A stretch of DNA of 40,693 nucleotides, from assembly GCA_902491625.1 (NCBI GenBank), contig CABUIO010000020.1, positions 1-40,693 on the forward strand. Reading direction: 5' to 3'. This stretch comes from an uncultured Porphyromonadaceae bacterium. GTDB lineage: Bacteria; Bacteroidota; Bacteroidia; Bacteroidales; Muribaculaceae. The position numbers and the translations under genes are program-made. The notes beneath the pieces are model-generated. The model was not told the origin of the DNA and made no database searches. It saw nothing but the letters and a program-made list of their open reading frames with translations. This document shows positions 14,017 through 23,000 of this stretch, in pieces; position 1 is the stretch's first letter; every line of letters begins with the position of its first letter.

Positions 14017-15200
14017 AGGAAACAAAACCACAGCAACAGGCATCCGCCGTGGCCGAATCACCGTTCGGCCACGGCTTCGCCGATATTATCGACAGTTACT
14101 CATGGGAGGAGACAGCGGCGGCCTTCCCCCGCTTCACCGAGGCCGACGTGTGCCGCGTCCTCGCCAAGGCGCGCCGCAACCGCAATCAGCTCACTCCGGA
14201 GGAGTTCATGGTGCTCATCTCCCCTGCCGCCGCGCCTTTCGTCGAGGAGATGGCGCAGCTCGCCCGCCACTTCACGCAGGAACGTTTCGGCAAGACGATC
14301 TCGCTCTACATCCCGATGTATGTGAGCAACGCATGCACCAACAAATGCGTCTACTGCGGCTTCAACCACGACAATCCCTTCACGCGCACCACTCTCACCA
14401 TCGATCAGGTGAAGCGCGAATGCGAAGCCATCAAGAAGCTCGGCGACTTCGACAATATCCTCATCGTCAGCGGCGAGTTCCCCTCGCTCTGCGGAGTGGA
14501 CTATCTCGCCAAGGTGCTCGACACGTGCCGCCCCTACTTCAACAACATGACCATCGAGGTGCAGCCGATGCACACCTACAAATACGCCACCCTCGTGGAG
14601 CACGGCCTCAACGGCGTGGTCTGCTTTCAGGAGACCTACCACCGCGAGGCATACCGCCGCTTCCATCCGCGCGGCATGAAGAGCCACTACGAATGGCGCC
14701 TCAACGGATTCGACCGAATGGGACAGGCCGGAGTCCACAAGATCGGCATGGGGGTGCTCATCGGTCTCGACCCCGACTGGCGCACCGACATCACCATGCT
14801 TGCGCGCCATCTGCGCTACCTCCAGAAGCGCTACTGGCGCACGCGCTACAGCGTCAACTTCCCTCGTATGCGCCCTTCAGAGAGCGGCTACCAGCCAAAC
14901 GTCGTGCTCAGCGACGCCGAGCTTGCGCAGCTCACCTTCGCCTTCCGCATCTTCGACCACGACGCCGACATCAGCTACAGCACACGCGAGACGCCAGCTT
15001 TCCGCGACGCCATGATGACCCTCGGCGTCACCTCCATGAGCGCCGGAAGCCAGACCGAGCCGGGCGGATACGCCTGCACGCCCGAAGCGCTCGAACAGTT
15101 TGAAGTCAGCGACTCGCGCACGCCCGGCGAAGTAGTGCAGTCGATCCGCGACCACGGCTACGAGCCTGTCTGGAAAGACTGGGACGCCGTCTTCGACTGA
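14004..15200 (+). CDS. thiH: 2-iminoacetate synthase (tyrosine lyase)
   Basis: A 398-residue radical-SAM enzyme that cleaves tyrosine to dehydroglycine and p-cresol for ThiG. The CX3CX2C cluster motif is CTNKCVYC (Cys 111, 115, 118), followed by GFNHDNPFTR and a glycine-rich ILIVSGEFPSLCG. The later RYSVNFPRMRPSESGY and AGSQTEPGGY blocks are typical. I start at ATG 14004, overlapping thiC by 13 bases, and not at the in-frame ATG 13953, which would lie deep inside thiC. It is the last thi gene; a terminator follows at 15228-15264 and no thiF is present. Confidence 0.95.
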   Translation: MSEIKETKPQQQASAVAESPFGHGFADIIDSYSWEETAAAFPRFTEADVCRVLAKARRNRNQLTPEEFMVLISPAAAPFVEEMAQLARHFTQERFGKTISLYIPMYVSNACTNKCVYCGFNHDNPFTRTTLTIDQVKRECEAIKKLGDFDNILIVSGEFPSLCGVDYLAKVLDTCRPYFNNMTIEVQPMHTYKYATLVEHGLNGVVCFQETYHREAYRRFHPRGMKSHYEWRLNGFDRMGQAGVHKIGMGVLIGLDPDWRTDITMLARHLRYLQKRYWRTRYSVNFPRMRPSESGYQPNVVLSDAELAQLTFAFRIFDHDADISYSTRETPAFRDAMMTLGVTSMSAGSQTEPGGYACTPEALEQFEVSDSRTPGEVVQSIRDHGYEPVWKDWDAVFD

Positions 15201-15227
15201 AAAAATTTACACCTTTAATACAGCTTA

Positions 15228-15264
15228 TAAAGAGAGGTTCCAAAAATCTCTCTTTATTATTTTT
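15228..15264 (+). terminator. rho-independent terminator of the thiamine cluster
   Basis: TAAAGAGAG (15228-15236) pairs with CTCTCTTTA (15248-15256), followed by TTATTTTT. Confidence 0.85.
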
Positions 15265-15272
15265 AGGAAAAA

Positions 15273-15304
15273 TTTGGATTTGTTGTTTTTGTTTCATAAA
15301 TTTG
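15273..15304 (+). promoter_or_regulatory. promoter of the exported adhesin-like gene
   Basis: TTTG (15273-15276), 20 bases, TAAATTTG (15297-15304): a full consensus match. The leader before ATG 15404 is about 93 bases. Confidence 0.85.
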
Positions 15305-15336
15305 CCGCATCAGTCTGTTCAGGGGAATTTATGATC

Positions 15337-15357
15337 GGCAACCTTTTGTCGGTTGCC
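15337..15357 (+). promoter_or_regulatory. leader hairpin in the 5' UTR
   Basis: GGCAACC (15337-15343) and GGTTGCC (15351-15357) form a 7-bp perfect stem with a 7-base loop in the otherwise A/T-rich leader. It may stabilise or regulate the mRNA; no known element is recognised. Confidence 0.55.
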
Positions 15358-15403
15358 ACGTGTTAGAGATTGGATTTATACATTAATAAACAACAGTGTG
15401 ATT

Positions 15404-17827
15404 ATGAAGAAATGTACTACCTTGATGCTGTCATTGGCTCTCGCCTCCTCGGGCGCTGCCATGGCGCAGTCTGTCGCTCCGGTGAAGAGTCCGGACGTCA
15501 GGACAGTGAAGAAATCGGCTCTGGTCGGCAAACGTGTCGCCGCAGGAGAAAGCGTCCTTGCGGAGAGGTCCGTCGCTCCCGGCGTGACTGCGCGCCTGAT
15601 GCGCGGCGCCGACGGTTTCGTCTACCGCACCTTCGTGAAGGACGGTGTGGAGAAAGGCGGTCGCACAGTCGTCAGGAAGCCTTTCCGCGCGGCTTCGAAC
15701 TACACCTTCTACGAGGGTTTCGAGAGCCATACCGGACAGCTTGACTGGATTCCAGAAGGCTGGACTGAGAAGAACGCCGAGGGCAACATCTGCACTCAGG
15801 AGATGGCCTCCCACAACATCAACAACACCTGGAGTGTGCAGGACACCGGCGACGGCTACTGGACCGACATCACAAGCGACGGTGTTAAAGAGGCATGGAT
15901 CCATTTCGCCTACAAGTGGGAATACACCAACGGCGAGGGCGAGACGGTGTCCGGCGAGGCCGTTCCGCAGGACGACTGGCTGATCACACCCGAAATCGAG
16001 GTCAAGGATGGCGACGGTCTGTATTTCCTTCTTGAGTTCGATCTCGGTGGCGTGTATGCTTTTGACTGGGACACTATGAAATACGACCACAATCAGCTTG
16101 AAAACGACATGGAGGTGCTCGTCTCGACCGATGACGGCACAAACTGGAAGTCACTCTGGAAAGTGAGCGAGGACGTTTGCTCGAATATGACCGACGCAGA
16201 GATGTACGACTGCATGGCCGAGCTCAAATACGCCTCATACAGTGTTCCACTCGCCGACTACGAGGGAAAGAAAATCAAGATAGCCTTCCGTTACACCAAC
16301 ATTGCCAAAAACGGCTTCTCGGGCAACTCTGCCGCAGTCGATGCCGTGACAGTCGGCAAGCCCGCTGCCGAGGCCAACTACAGCCTACCCTACGGTACTC
16401 TGCTCGCCGGACTCAGCTCTGACCTCCACGTCTACACAGAATCGTATGCCCTCTTCCCCGCCTACGCTCCCCAGACATGGTACGCGGCTTCCAACAGCTA
16501 CACTTCCGCCAACGCCTGGAACTTCTATGACGTCGAGACAGGTGATTTCGGCGATGCCGTAGAGGAGGATGACGCCAAGGTCGTCTATCCCTATTCCGCA
16601 GGCAACGCATATCCCTTCCCCAAGCTCACCGCCACCAACGCAAGCTCCTCCGACACCTATCAGTTCGGAGCCGATGACGCCGAGCAGGGAGGAATGATCT
16701 TCGGCGGCCGCGTAAAGGACATTCAGGAGAACGAGCCTGTCTATGTCGGCAACTACGACTATCAGCACAAACGTCTTGCTATACCCAGCCTCGGCGGGAC
16801 AGACTATTGCTTCGGAACCTCCGCAGTCGACACCTGGGGTGACGGCGTCGTGCAGACAGCCTTCGGCAACCTCTTTTACGCTCCCGCAGCTCCTTTCACC
16901 ATCGACAATGTGGTCGTGACGCTCGGCGAATATGACGCCGACGCCGATGCCGAGTTCACTCTCGACATCTACACCGTAGACGCTTACGGCACGCTCTCCG
17001 ATCAGCCTGTGGCCACCTCGAAGCTCAAAGGTAGCGAGATCACCGGCAACGGCTTCTACAACGCCGTCTTCCACCTCGACGAGCCTTACAATCTTGACTC
17101 CAACGTGCTCGTGCTCGTCAGCGGCTTCGCCGAGACCGACAAGGTGCGTGAGTTTGCAGGCTGCACTCAGTCGCTCGACAATGACGCCGAACACAACTAC
17201 GCCTACATGATGTTCAAGTTCTCGAACGGAAGCACAAGGCTCTACTCCGCATCCGATGCCCTTACGGACTATTCTTCGGCTCTGCTAATCAGCTTCGACG
17301 GCAACTTCCACACTCTCCACGCCGAGAAAGAGGTGCTTGACCTCGATCCATACGAAAATGTCGGTGAAGTTGTCCTTGCAAGCAGCAGCAAGCCTGAGAA
17401 ATGGTTTATTGTCGACGACGAGAACATAGCAGTGAATGCCGGGGGAACCGATTACGATTGGCTTAAGGTCACTCCCGTGGCAAAAGAGGACGGCACATAC
17501 GCAGTGCATTTCTCCGCCGCACCCAATGTTGACGACCGCGAGAAGACCGTGACACTCGGCAACGGGGGCGCCACAACCAAGGTGCTTGTGCGCCAGATGG
17601 GCACCAGCGGCATCGGCGGTGTTAGCGTGAAGGCTTCAGGCATCCGTGGCGGCAAGGGCGAGATCACAGTCAGCGGCCTTGCAGGACAGAGCGTCGTGAT
17701 CGTTGACGCCGCAGGAATGACAGTTGTAAGCGACCGCAGCTCATCCGCGACAGCGACCTACACCGTGGCTCCCGGTTTCTATATCGTCAAGGCCGGCGAC
17801 AAAGTGGCCAAGCTCATCGTGAAATAA
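15404..17827 (+). CDS. exported protein with choice-of-anchor J domain and type IX sorting C-terminus
   Basis: An 807-residue protein with a Sec signal peptide (MKKCTTLMLSLALASSGAAMAQ). Residues about 105-330 look like a cleaved-adhesin / choice-of-anchor J jelly-roll: YEGFESHTGQLDWIPEGW, a WSV segment, DDWLITPEIEV and LEVLVSTD-like repeats. A beta-rich middle part follows. The C-terminus (about 740-807) resembles a type IX secretion sorting domain: GQSVVIVDAAGMTVV, then APGFYIVKAGDKVAKLIVK. Such proteins cross the outer membrane by type IX secretion and are released or surface-attached. It stands alone, with its own promoter and terminator. I start at ATG 15404, right before the signal peptide; upstream in-frame sequence to 15353 is leader. 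Ligand unknown. Confidence 0.85.
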   Translation: MKKCTTLMLSLALASSGAAMAQSVAPVKSPDVRTVKKSALVGKRVAAGESVLAERSVAPGVTARLMRGADGFVYRTFVKDGVEKGGRTVVRKPFRAASNYTFYEGFESHTGQLDWIPEGWTEKNAEGNICTQEMASHNINNTWSVQDTGDGYWTDITSDGVKEAWIHFAYKWEYTNGEGETVSGEAVPQDDWLITPEIEVKDGDGLYFLLEFDLGGVYAFDWDTMKYDHNQLENDMEVLVSTDDGTNWKSLWKVSEDVCSNMTDAEMYDCMAELKYASYSVPLADYEGKKIKIAFRYTNIAKNGFSGNSAAVDAVTVGKPAAEANYSLPYGTLLAGLSSDLHVYTESYALFPAYAPQTWYAASNSYTSANAWNFYDVETGDFGDAVEEDDAKVVYPYSAGNAYPFPKLTATNASSSDTYQFGADDAEQGGMIFGGRVKDIQENEPVYVGNYDYQHKRLAIPSLGGTDYCFGTSAVDTWGDGVVQTAFGNLFYAPAAPFTIDNVVVTLGEYDADADAEFTLDIYTVDAYGTLSDQPVATSKLKGSEITGNGFYNAVFHLDEPYNLDSNVLVLVSGFAETDKVREFAGCTQSLDNDAEHNYAYMMFKFSNGSTRLYSASDALTDYSSALLISFDGNFHTLHAEKEVLDLDPYENVGEVVLASSSKPEKWFIVDDENIAVNAGGTDYDWLKVTPVAKEDGTYAVHFSAAPNVDDREKTVTLGNGGATTKVLVRQMGTSGIGGVSVKASGIRGGKGEITVSGLAGQSVVIVDAAGMTVVSDRSSSATATYTVAPGFYIVKAGDKVAKLIVK

Positions 17828-17849
17828 ACCGCATTCCGCGAATCCTTAC

Positions 17850-17886
17850 AGGCGGCTTTGGCATGATGTCAAGGCCGCCTTTCTTT
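17850..17886 (+). terminator. rho-independent terminator of the adhesin-like gene
   Basis: AGGCGGC (17850-17856) pairs with GCCGCCT (17874-17880), with further pairing in the loop, then TTCTTT. Confidence 0.85.
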
Positions 17887-17910
17887 AGGGTTCTTAGGGT
17901 CGTTAAAGAG

Positions 17911-17943
17911 AAAAGGTGGAATCCGTCGCCGGACTCCACCTTT
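17911..17943 (-). terminator. terminator of pckA, possibly bidirectional
   Basis: AAAGGTGGA (17912-17920) pairs with TCCACCTTT (17935-17943), with CCG/CGG pairing inside. On the minus strand it is followed by TCTCTTTAACG. Confidence 0.82.
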
Positions 17944-17969
17944 CGGTTGTTTTATGTATCAGTTTGGGA

Positions 17970-19577
17970 TTAGTCGAGGTGAGGACCTGCCTTTGCAAGC
18001 TCCTTGCCGTCCTTGTGGCCTTCGAACTTCTTGAAGTTCTTAATGAACATGCCGGCAAGCTCCTTGGCTTTCTTGTCCCACTCAGCGGGATCAGCGTAGG
18101 TGTCGCGGGGATCGAGGATCTTGGGATCAACGCCGGGAAGCTCTGTGGGCACTACGAAGTCGAAGTAGGGGATCGTCTTTGTGGGAGCCTTCAGGATGTC
18201 GCCATTGAGGATATCATCGATGATACCGCGGGTGTCGCGGATCGAGATACGCTTGCCTGTGCCGTTCCAGCCTGTGTTCACGAGGTAAGCCTTTGCACCG
18301 GATTTCTCCATCTTCTTGACAAGCTCCTCGGCATATTTGATGGGGTGGAGCGACAGGAAGGCTGCGCCGAAGCAAGCGGAGAATGTGGGAGTAGGCTCTG
18401 TGATGCCGCGCTCTGTACCGGCAAGCTTGGCGGTGAAGCCGCTCAGGAAGTAGTACTTGGCCTGCTCGGGAGTAAGGATCGAAACGGGAGGAAGCACGCC
18501 GAAAGCGTCGGCGGAAAGGAAGATCACCTGATCTGCGGCAGGACCCTTGCTGACGGGCTTCACGATGTTCTCGATGTGGTAGATGGGATAGCTTACGCGG
18601 GTGTTCTCGGTCACGCTCTTGTCGGCGAAGTCGATCTTGCCCTCGGCATCGACAGTCACGTTCTCCAGGAGAGCGTCGCGCTTGATGGCGTTGTAGATGT
18701 CGGGCTCGCTTTCCTTGTCGAGGTTGATCACCTTGGCGTAGCAGCCGCCCTCGTAGTTGAAGACACCCTCATCGTCCCAGCCGTGCTCGTCGTCGCCGAT
18801 GAGTTTACGCTTGGGATCGGTGGAAAGAGTTGTCTTGCCTGTGCCGGAGAGACCGAAGAAGATGGCAGTGGAGGTCTCGTCCATGTTGGTGTTGGCGGAG
18901 CAGTGCATGGAAGCGATGCCGCGGAGAGGATTGAAGTAGTTCATCATAGAGAACATGCCCTTCTTCATTTCGCCGCCGTACCATGTGTTGATGATCACCT
19001 GTTCCTTCTCGGTGATGTTGAAAGCCACGACAGTCTCGGAGTGGAGGCCGAGTTCCTTGTAGTTCTCGCATTTTGCCTTGGAAGCGTTGAAGACAACGAA
19101 GTCAGGCTCGAAGTCAACGAGCTCTTCCTTGGAGGGACGGATGAACATGTTGGTCACGAAGTGTGCCTGCCATGCCACTTCCATGATGAAGCGCACTTTC
19201 AGACGTGTGGCGGGGTTGGCGCCGCAGAAGCAGTCAACCACGTAGAGAGTCTTGTCGCTGAGCTCCTTGACAGCTTTCTCCTTGAGCTTGTCCCAGACTT
19301 CGGTGGAGATAGGCTTGTTGTCGTTCTTGTATTCCTCGGTTGTCCACCATACGGTGTCCTTTGTGGTGTCGTCCATCACGAGATATTTGTCCTTGGGCGA
19401 GCGGCCGGTGTAAACGCCGGTCATCACGTCTACGGCGCCGAGGTCGGTGAGATAGCCTTTCTCGTAGCCGGTGAGAGAGGGATCCATCTCATATTTGAAA
19501 AGATCTTCATAAGAAGGGTTGTAGATCACCTTCTTCACATCCTTGATGCCATACTTGGCAAGATCCAGATTTGCCAT
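17970..19577 (-). CDS. pckA: phosphoenolpyruvate carboxykinase (ATP)
   Basis: A 535-residue ATP-type PEPCK that interconverts oxaloacetate and PEP; in gut Bacteroidales it mainly runs toward oxaloacetate in succinate fermentation (established knowledge). Motifs are GRSPKDKYLV (about residues 60-69), the kinase-1a P-loop GLSGTGKTTLS (about 241-251), the kinase-2 metal site in LIGDDEHGWD and RISIRDTRGIIDDIL near the C-terminus. The codon use looks biased, as in highly expressed genes. It runs convergently with the adhesin-like gene; each side has its own terminator. The leader is about 100 bases and contains a hairpin at 19622-19646. Confidence 0.97.
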   Translation of the reverse strand: MANLDLAKYGIKDVKKVIYNPSYEDLFKYEMDPSLTGYEKGYLTDLGAVDVMTGVYTGRSPKDKYLVMDDTTKDTVWWTTEEYKNDNKPISTEVWDKLKEKAVKELSDKTLYVVDCFCGANPATRLKVRFIMEVAWQAHFVTNMFIRPSKEELVDFEPDFVVFNASKAKCENYKELGLHSETVVAFNITEKEQVIINTWYGGEMKKGMFSMMNYFNPLRGIASMHCSANTNMDETSTAIFFGLSGTGKTTLSTDPKRKLIGDDEHGWDDEGVFNYEGGCYAKVINLDKESEPDIYNAIKRDALLENVTVDAEGKIDFADKSVTENTRVSYPIYHIENIVKPVSKGPAADQVIFLSADAFGVLPPVSILTPEQAKYYFLSGFTAKLAGTERGITEPTPTFSACFGAAFLSLHPIKYAEELVKKMEKSGAKAYLVNTGWNGTGKRISIRDTRGIIDDILNGDILKAPTKTIPYFDFVVPTELPGVDPKILDPRDTYADPAEWDKKAKELAGMFIKNFKKFEGHKDGKELAKAGPHLD

Positions 19578-19621
19578 AAATTCTAATAATATAATGGGTT
19601 AAAAATTTGTTCTATCAATTT

Positions 19622-19646
19622 AAACAATCTTCGCGCCCGATTGTTT
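19622..19646 (-). promoter_or_regulatory. hairpin in the pckA leader
   Basis: AAACAATC (19622-19629) and GATTGTTT (19639-19646) form an 8-bp inverted repeat with a 9-base GC-rich loop, between the predicted transcription start (about 19680) and the ATG. It may be an operator or an mRNA-stabilising structure. Confidence 0.55.
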
Positions 19647-19686
19647 GGGGCGAAATATGTTTTCACACTCATTGCGTTTTACGCCG

Positions 19687-19694
19687 CAAAATTA
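19687..19694 (-). promoter_or_regulatory. -7 element of the pckA promoter
   Basis: TAATTTTG on the minus strand matches TAnnTTTG; the -33 position has only TTTCT, a weak match. It would start transcription near 19680. Confidence 0.6.
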
Positions 19695-20010
19695 CAAAAA
19701 TTCCCTGAATTAAAGAAATTTTTCCTTAATTTTCTCAACTCATTCTTGTGCATTCATGTGAAAGGAAACTGCGTCAAAAGCGCGGAGCGCTGAAACAACT
19801 GTTAACCGCTTGCGGAACGAGCGCCAGCGAGTGAAGCTGGCGGACGAGACAAAAACCATATACAGAGCTGCGGAACTGCGAATCAATAGATTGACTGACA
19901 ATGTTTTCCGACAGCTTCGCTCGCTTTGCAATCGGTTAATCAAAGGATTTGCGGCTCCACTGCTTTTGGCACATCTTCTCAGACTACGTTCTTACACCTT
20001 TATATAAAGG
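19695..20010. other. intergenic stretch without a gene; one REP-like hairpin
   Basis: About 300 bases with no convincing coding sequence. The one clear structure is CGCCAGC (19822-19828) / GCTGGCG (19836-19842), a perfect 7-bp stem with loop GAGTGAA, set in sequence (GGAACGAGCG, GCGGACGAGAC) that looks like a degenerate repeated element. Confidence 0.5.
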
Positions 20011-20051
20011 TAAAATCCCCGCCGTGTCTCCGGGAAGACGCGGCGGGGATC
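20011..20051 (-). terminator. terminator of the large surface protein gene
   Basis: ATCCCCGCCG (20015-20024) pairs with CGGCGGGGAT (20041-20050) around a further GTCTC/GAGAC-like loop; on the minus strand it is followed by TTTTA. Confidence 0.82.
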
Positions 20052-20077
20052 CGTCTCAGTTATGAAAAGTTGCTTTT

Positions 20078-23000
20078 TTACTTCACGATAACCTTGGTGG
20101 TTGTGCCGTTGGCAAGGCGTACGATGTAGATGCCTGCTGCCACGCGGTCGAGTGTGTTGACACGCATACCGCCGATGCTGTAGACCTCTGCACCCTCGGG
20201 AGCCATGATATGGCCGCCGACAACCTTGACGCCCTCGGCGCCGAAGCCGATGCTCTCGATGCCGTCGAGAATATACTCTTCCGTGGTGATGTCGGAATTG
20301 AGTGTCTCGTCAGTGTTGTTGCGCACATAAGCACGGACAGTGTAGACGCCGTCGTTGGGAAGTGTGAATGTCACTGTCGCGCCGTCGCCCTCGAACCATG
20401 CGCTGGTACCGATGCTGTAGAGGATGGTGCCCGCGCCGTTGAGGTTGGGATTAGTGATGGTCACGGTGACAGGCTCTGTCTCACCCTCGGGAGTGGTGAA
20501 GGTGATTGTGGGAGCCGCGAGCTTCACGGCCTCGGCTGTGATCTCGTATGTACCCTCGGTTGTAGCGCTGACGCTCTTGGTTCCGAGCTTGCAATATACG
20601 CTGTATGTGACGGTGCCGGGCTGAGTAAGCTCGATCTCGACATAGTTCTCGTCGGAAGTCTTCTCCTCGCCGTTGATGGTGTATATCATCTGCACACCCT
20701 CATAATAGTTCTGGCTTGCGATTACCATGCGCAGAGGGAGCTTGTTGGCCGGAGACTCTACCACTTCGTCGTCAGCGTCGAGGAACTCGACATAGGGAGC
20801 GGCGAGGTTGTAGCGGATCTCGCCCTCGATCATGCAATCGAACTCGGCATATGTTTCGTTACCATCGACATACTGCACAACGCTGACACCCCACAGGCCG
20901 CTCTCGCCGAGAGTGACGGTGTAGGTAGCCTCGGTTGTCTGGTAGTCGTTGCTCGATCCGTTGTCCATATTGGCCACTGAGATATAGAGTGCCTGACCGG
21001 GATAGGGATTGGTGATGACAACTGTGACGGGAGCCTTGTCCTCTGCGACTGTAGCCTGATTTGCCACGGGAGCGCCGTCCTTGTCGGTTGCGACGAATGT
21101 CGGCTCCTTGGGTTTGGCCGGGAGCACGGTGAATGTACCCTCGACAGTCTGCGAGGTGCCGGTGAGCTTGCTGCCGTTGTAGGAAGCGATATATGCCTTG
21201 TAGCGGTATTCGCCTGCCACGTTGATGACAGCCTCGACATTCTCGTCGCTCTTGGTATATTCGGGATCTGTCTCGGAGGTAGTGATAAAATAGTAGATCG
21301 AGGAGTTTGCTCCGGAAGGATTCTGATTCTCGATGTTGAAGGTCACGGGAGCCTCGGCACTGGTTGTCTCGATTGCGTTGCCCTCGGCATCGGTGAAGCT
21401 GATGATGGGATCAATGTAGGTCTGGACAACGTCGCCCTGGATTGTGAACGAGAATTCGGCATAAGCGTCTTTGCTCATGTCGGCATTCATCACCATGGCA
21501 CTGATGTAGTAGAAGCCGGGATCCTTGGGGAACAGGCGGGCGTTCCATGTTGAGCCGGTGAAGTTCTCTACAGTCTCGAATTCCTGAAGATTGTCCAGAT
21601 CATCAGCGGAGGGAGCTTTCATCACATACACAGTCATTGTAGTGTCGGCATTGGGATTCTCAACGGAGATGTAGACGGGAGCGTCTGCCTGTGCGATCGA
21701 GCTGCCGTTTTCAACAGATGCCATATCAGTCGACATGTAGGCCTCGATCACGGGAGCCTGCAGTTCGGTCTGACCGGCCACGACGATAAGCTTATAGGCG
21801 GGATAGTTGTCGCCCATGACGTAGTCATTGCCGCCATTGACGATGCGGATCTCGGTCTCGCCCACGCCGTTAAGCGTCACTGTGCCGTCGGGAGCGATGG
21901 TCGCGACGTCTGTATTGGAGCTCTGGTAGACAACGCCGAACCAGTAGGTCTCTTTCTCGGCTGCAGGCTCTACGGTGTAGGTAGGATAGTTGTTGGTCTG
22001 ACCCATTGTAGCGGTGAAGGCACCCTCTGTGAGACCGGAGAATGTCACGGTGAAGTGGATCTTGTCAACTACAAGCGCGTAGGTGGCCTCCTTGTCAGTG
22101 TCGTATTTGGCACTGATGGTTGTGCTGCCGGGCTTGAGTACGGTTACTTTGCCCGCATTGTCGACGGTGGCTACATTTGTGTCGCTCGAAGCGTAGGTCA
22201 CAGCCACATTGTCGGGATTCGACAGAGTGGGAAGCGTATAGGTGCCGGCGGAATTGAAAGTAACCTGAGCGGATGTTGCGCTCCAGGCCACATTGCTGGT
22301 CACGGCGGCGGGAAGCACCGTCAGCTCATAGTTGAAGTTGTCGGCGGCGATGAAGGGATTGCCTGCACCCCAGATATAACCGATGCGGCATGTGCCGGGA
22401 TTTACGAGTGTGATCTGACCGTCGGCGGCGTTGATGGTGGCTACATTGCCGGTGAAACCTTCGGCGGGAGCCTGGGCGAACGCGTCGTAGACGGTGCCGA
22501 GGAGTTCATAGCCCTCGGCAATCTTGATCGTGGGGAATGTGTTGTTCGCGCCGATAGTGGCGGTGTACTTCAGATCTGTCGTTCCCTCCCATGTGATAAG
22601 CTGCTGGGCGATCATATTGACCACGCCCACAGTTAGAGTATAGCTGACGGTCTTTGTGCCCGCTGTGGCTGAGATAGTCACTTCACCGGGCTTGATGAGA
22701 GTCACCTTACCGTTGGTGTCGATAGTGGCAAGCTCCGTGTTACTTGAGGCATATGTCACGGCTACATTGTCGGGATTGTTGAGTGTGGGAAGCTTGGACG
22801 CGTAGTTCGGTTCCCAGGTGAAGTTCACGCTCTCAGCGCTCCAGCTGATGTTGGCCTCCTGGGCGACCGCGGTGAACTTGGTGGGATAGATCTGAAGGGT
22901 CGTACCATACACGCAAACAAAACCCTCGACGTCATACTCGCCGGCCTCGGTGGGAACATCCACGCCCGCGAAACGATAGAATACGGCTATATTGTCGGTA

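Noticed and set aside
13811..15103. 430-codon plus-strand frame overlapping thiC and thiH
   Set aside because: Shifted frame of thiC/thiH, extremely rich in Arg and His, with no domain.
17916..19586. Long plus-strand open frame (556 codons) opposite pckA
   Set aside because: pckA on the other strand is unmistakable; the long antisense frame is a by-product of its biased codon use and has no family resemblance.
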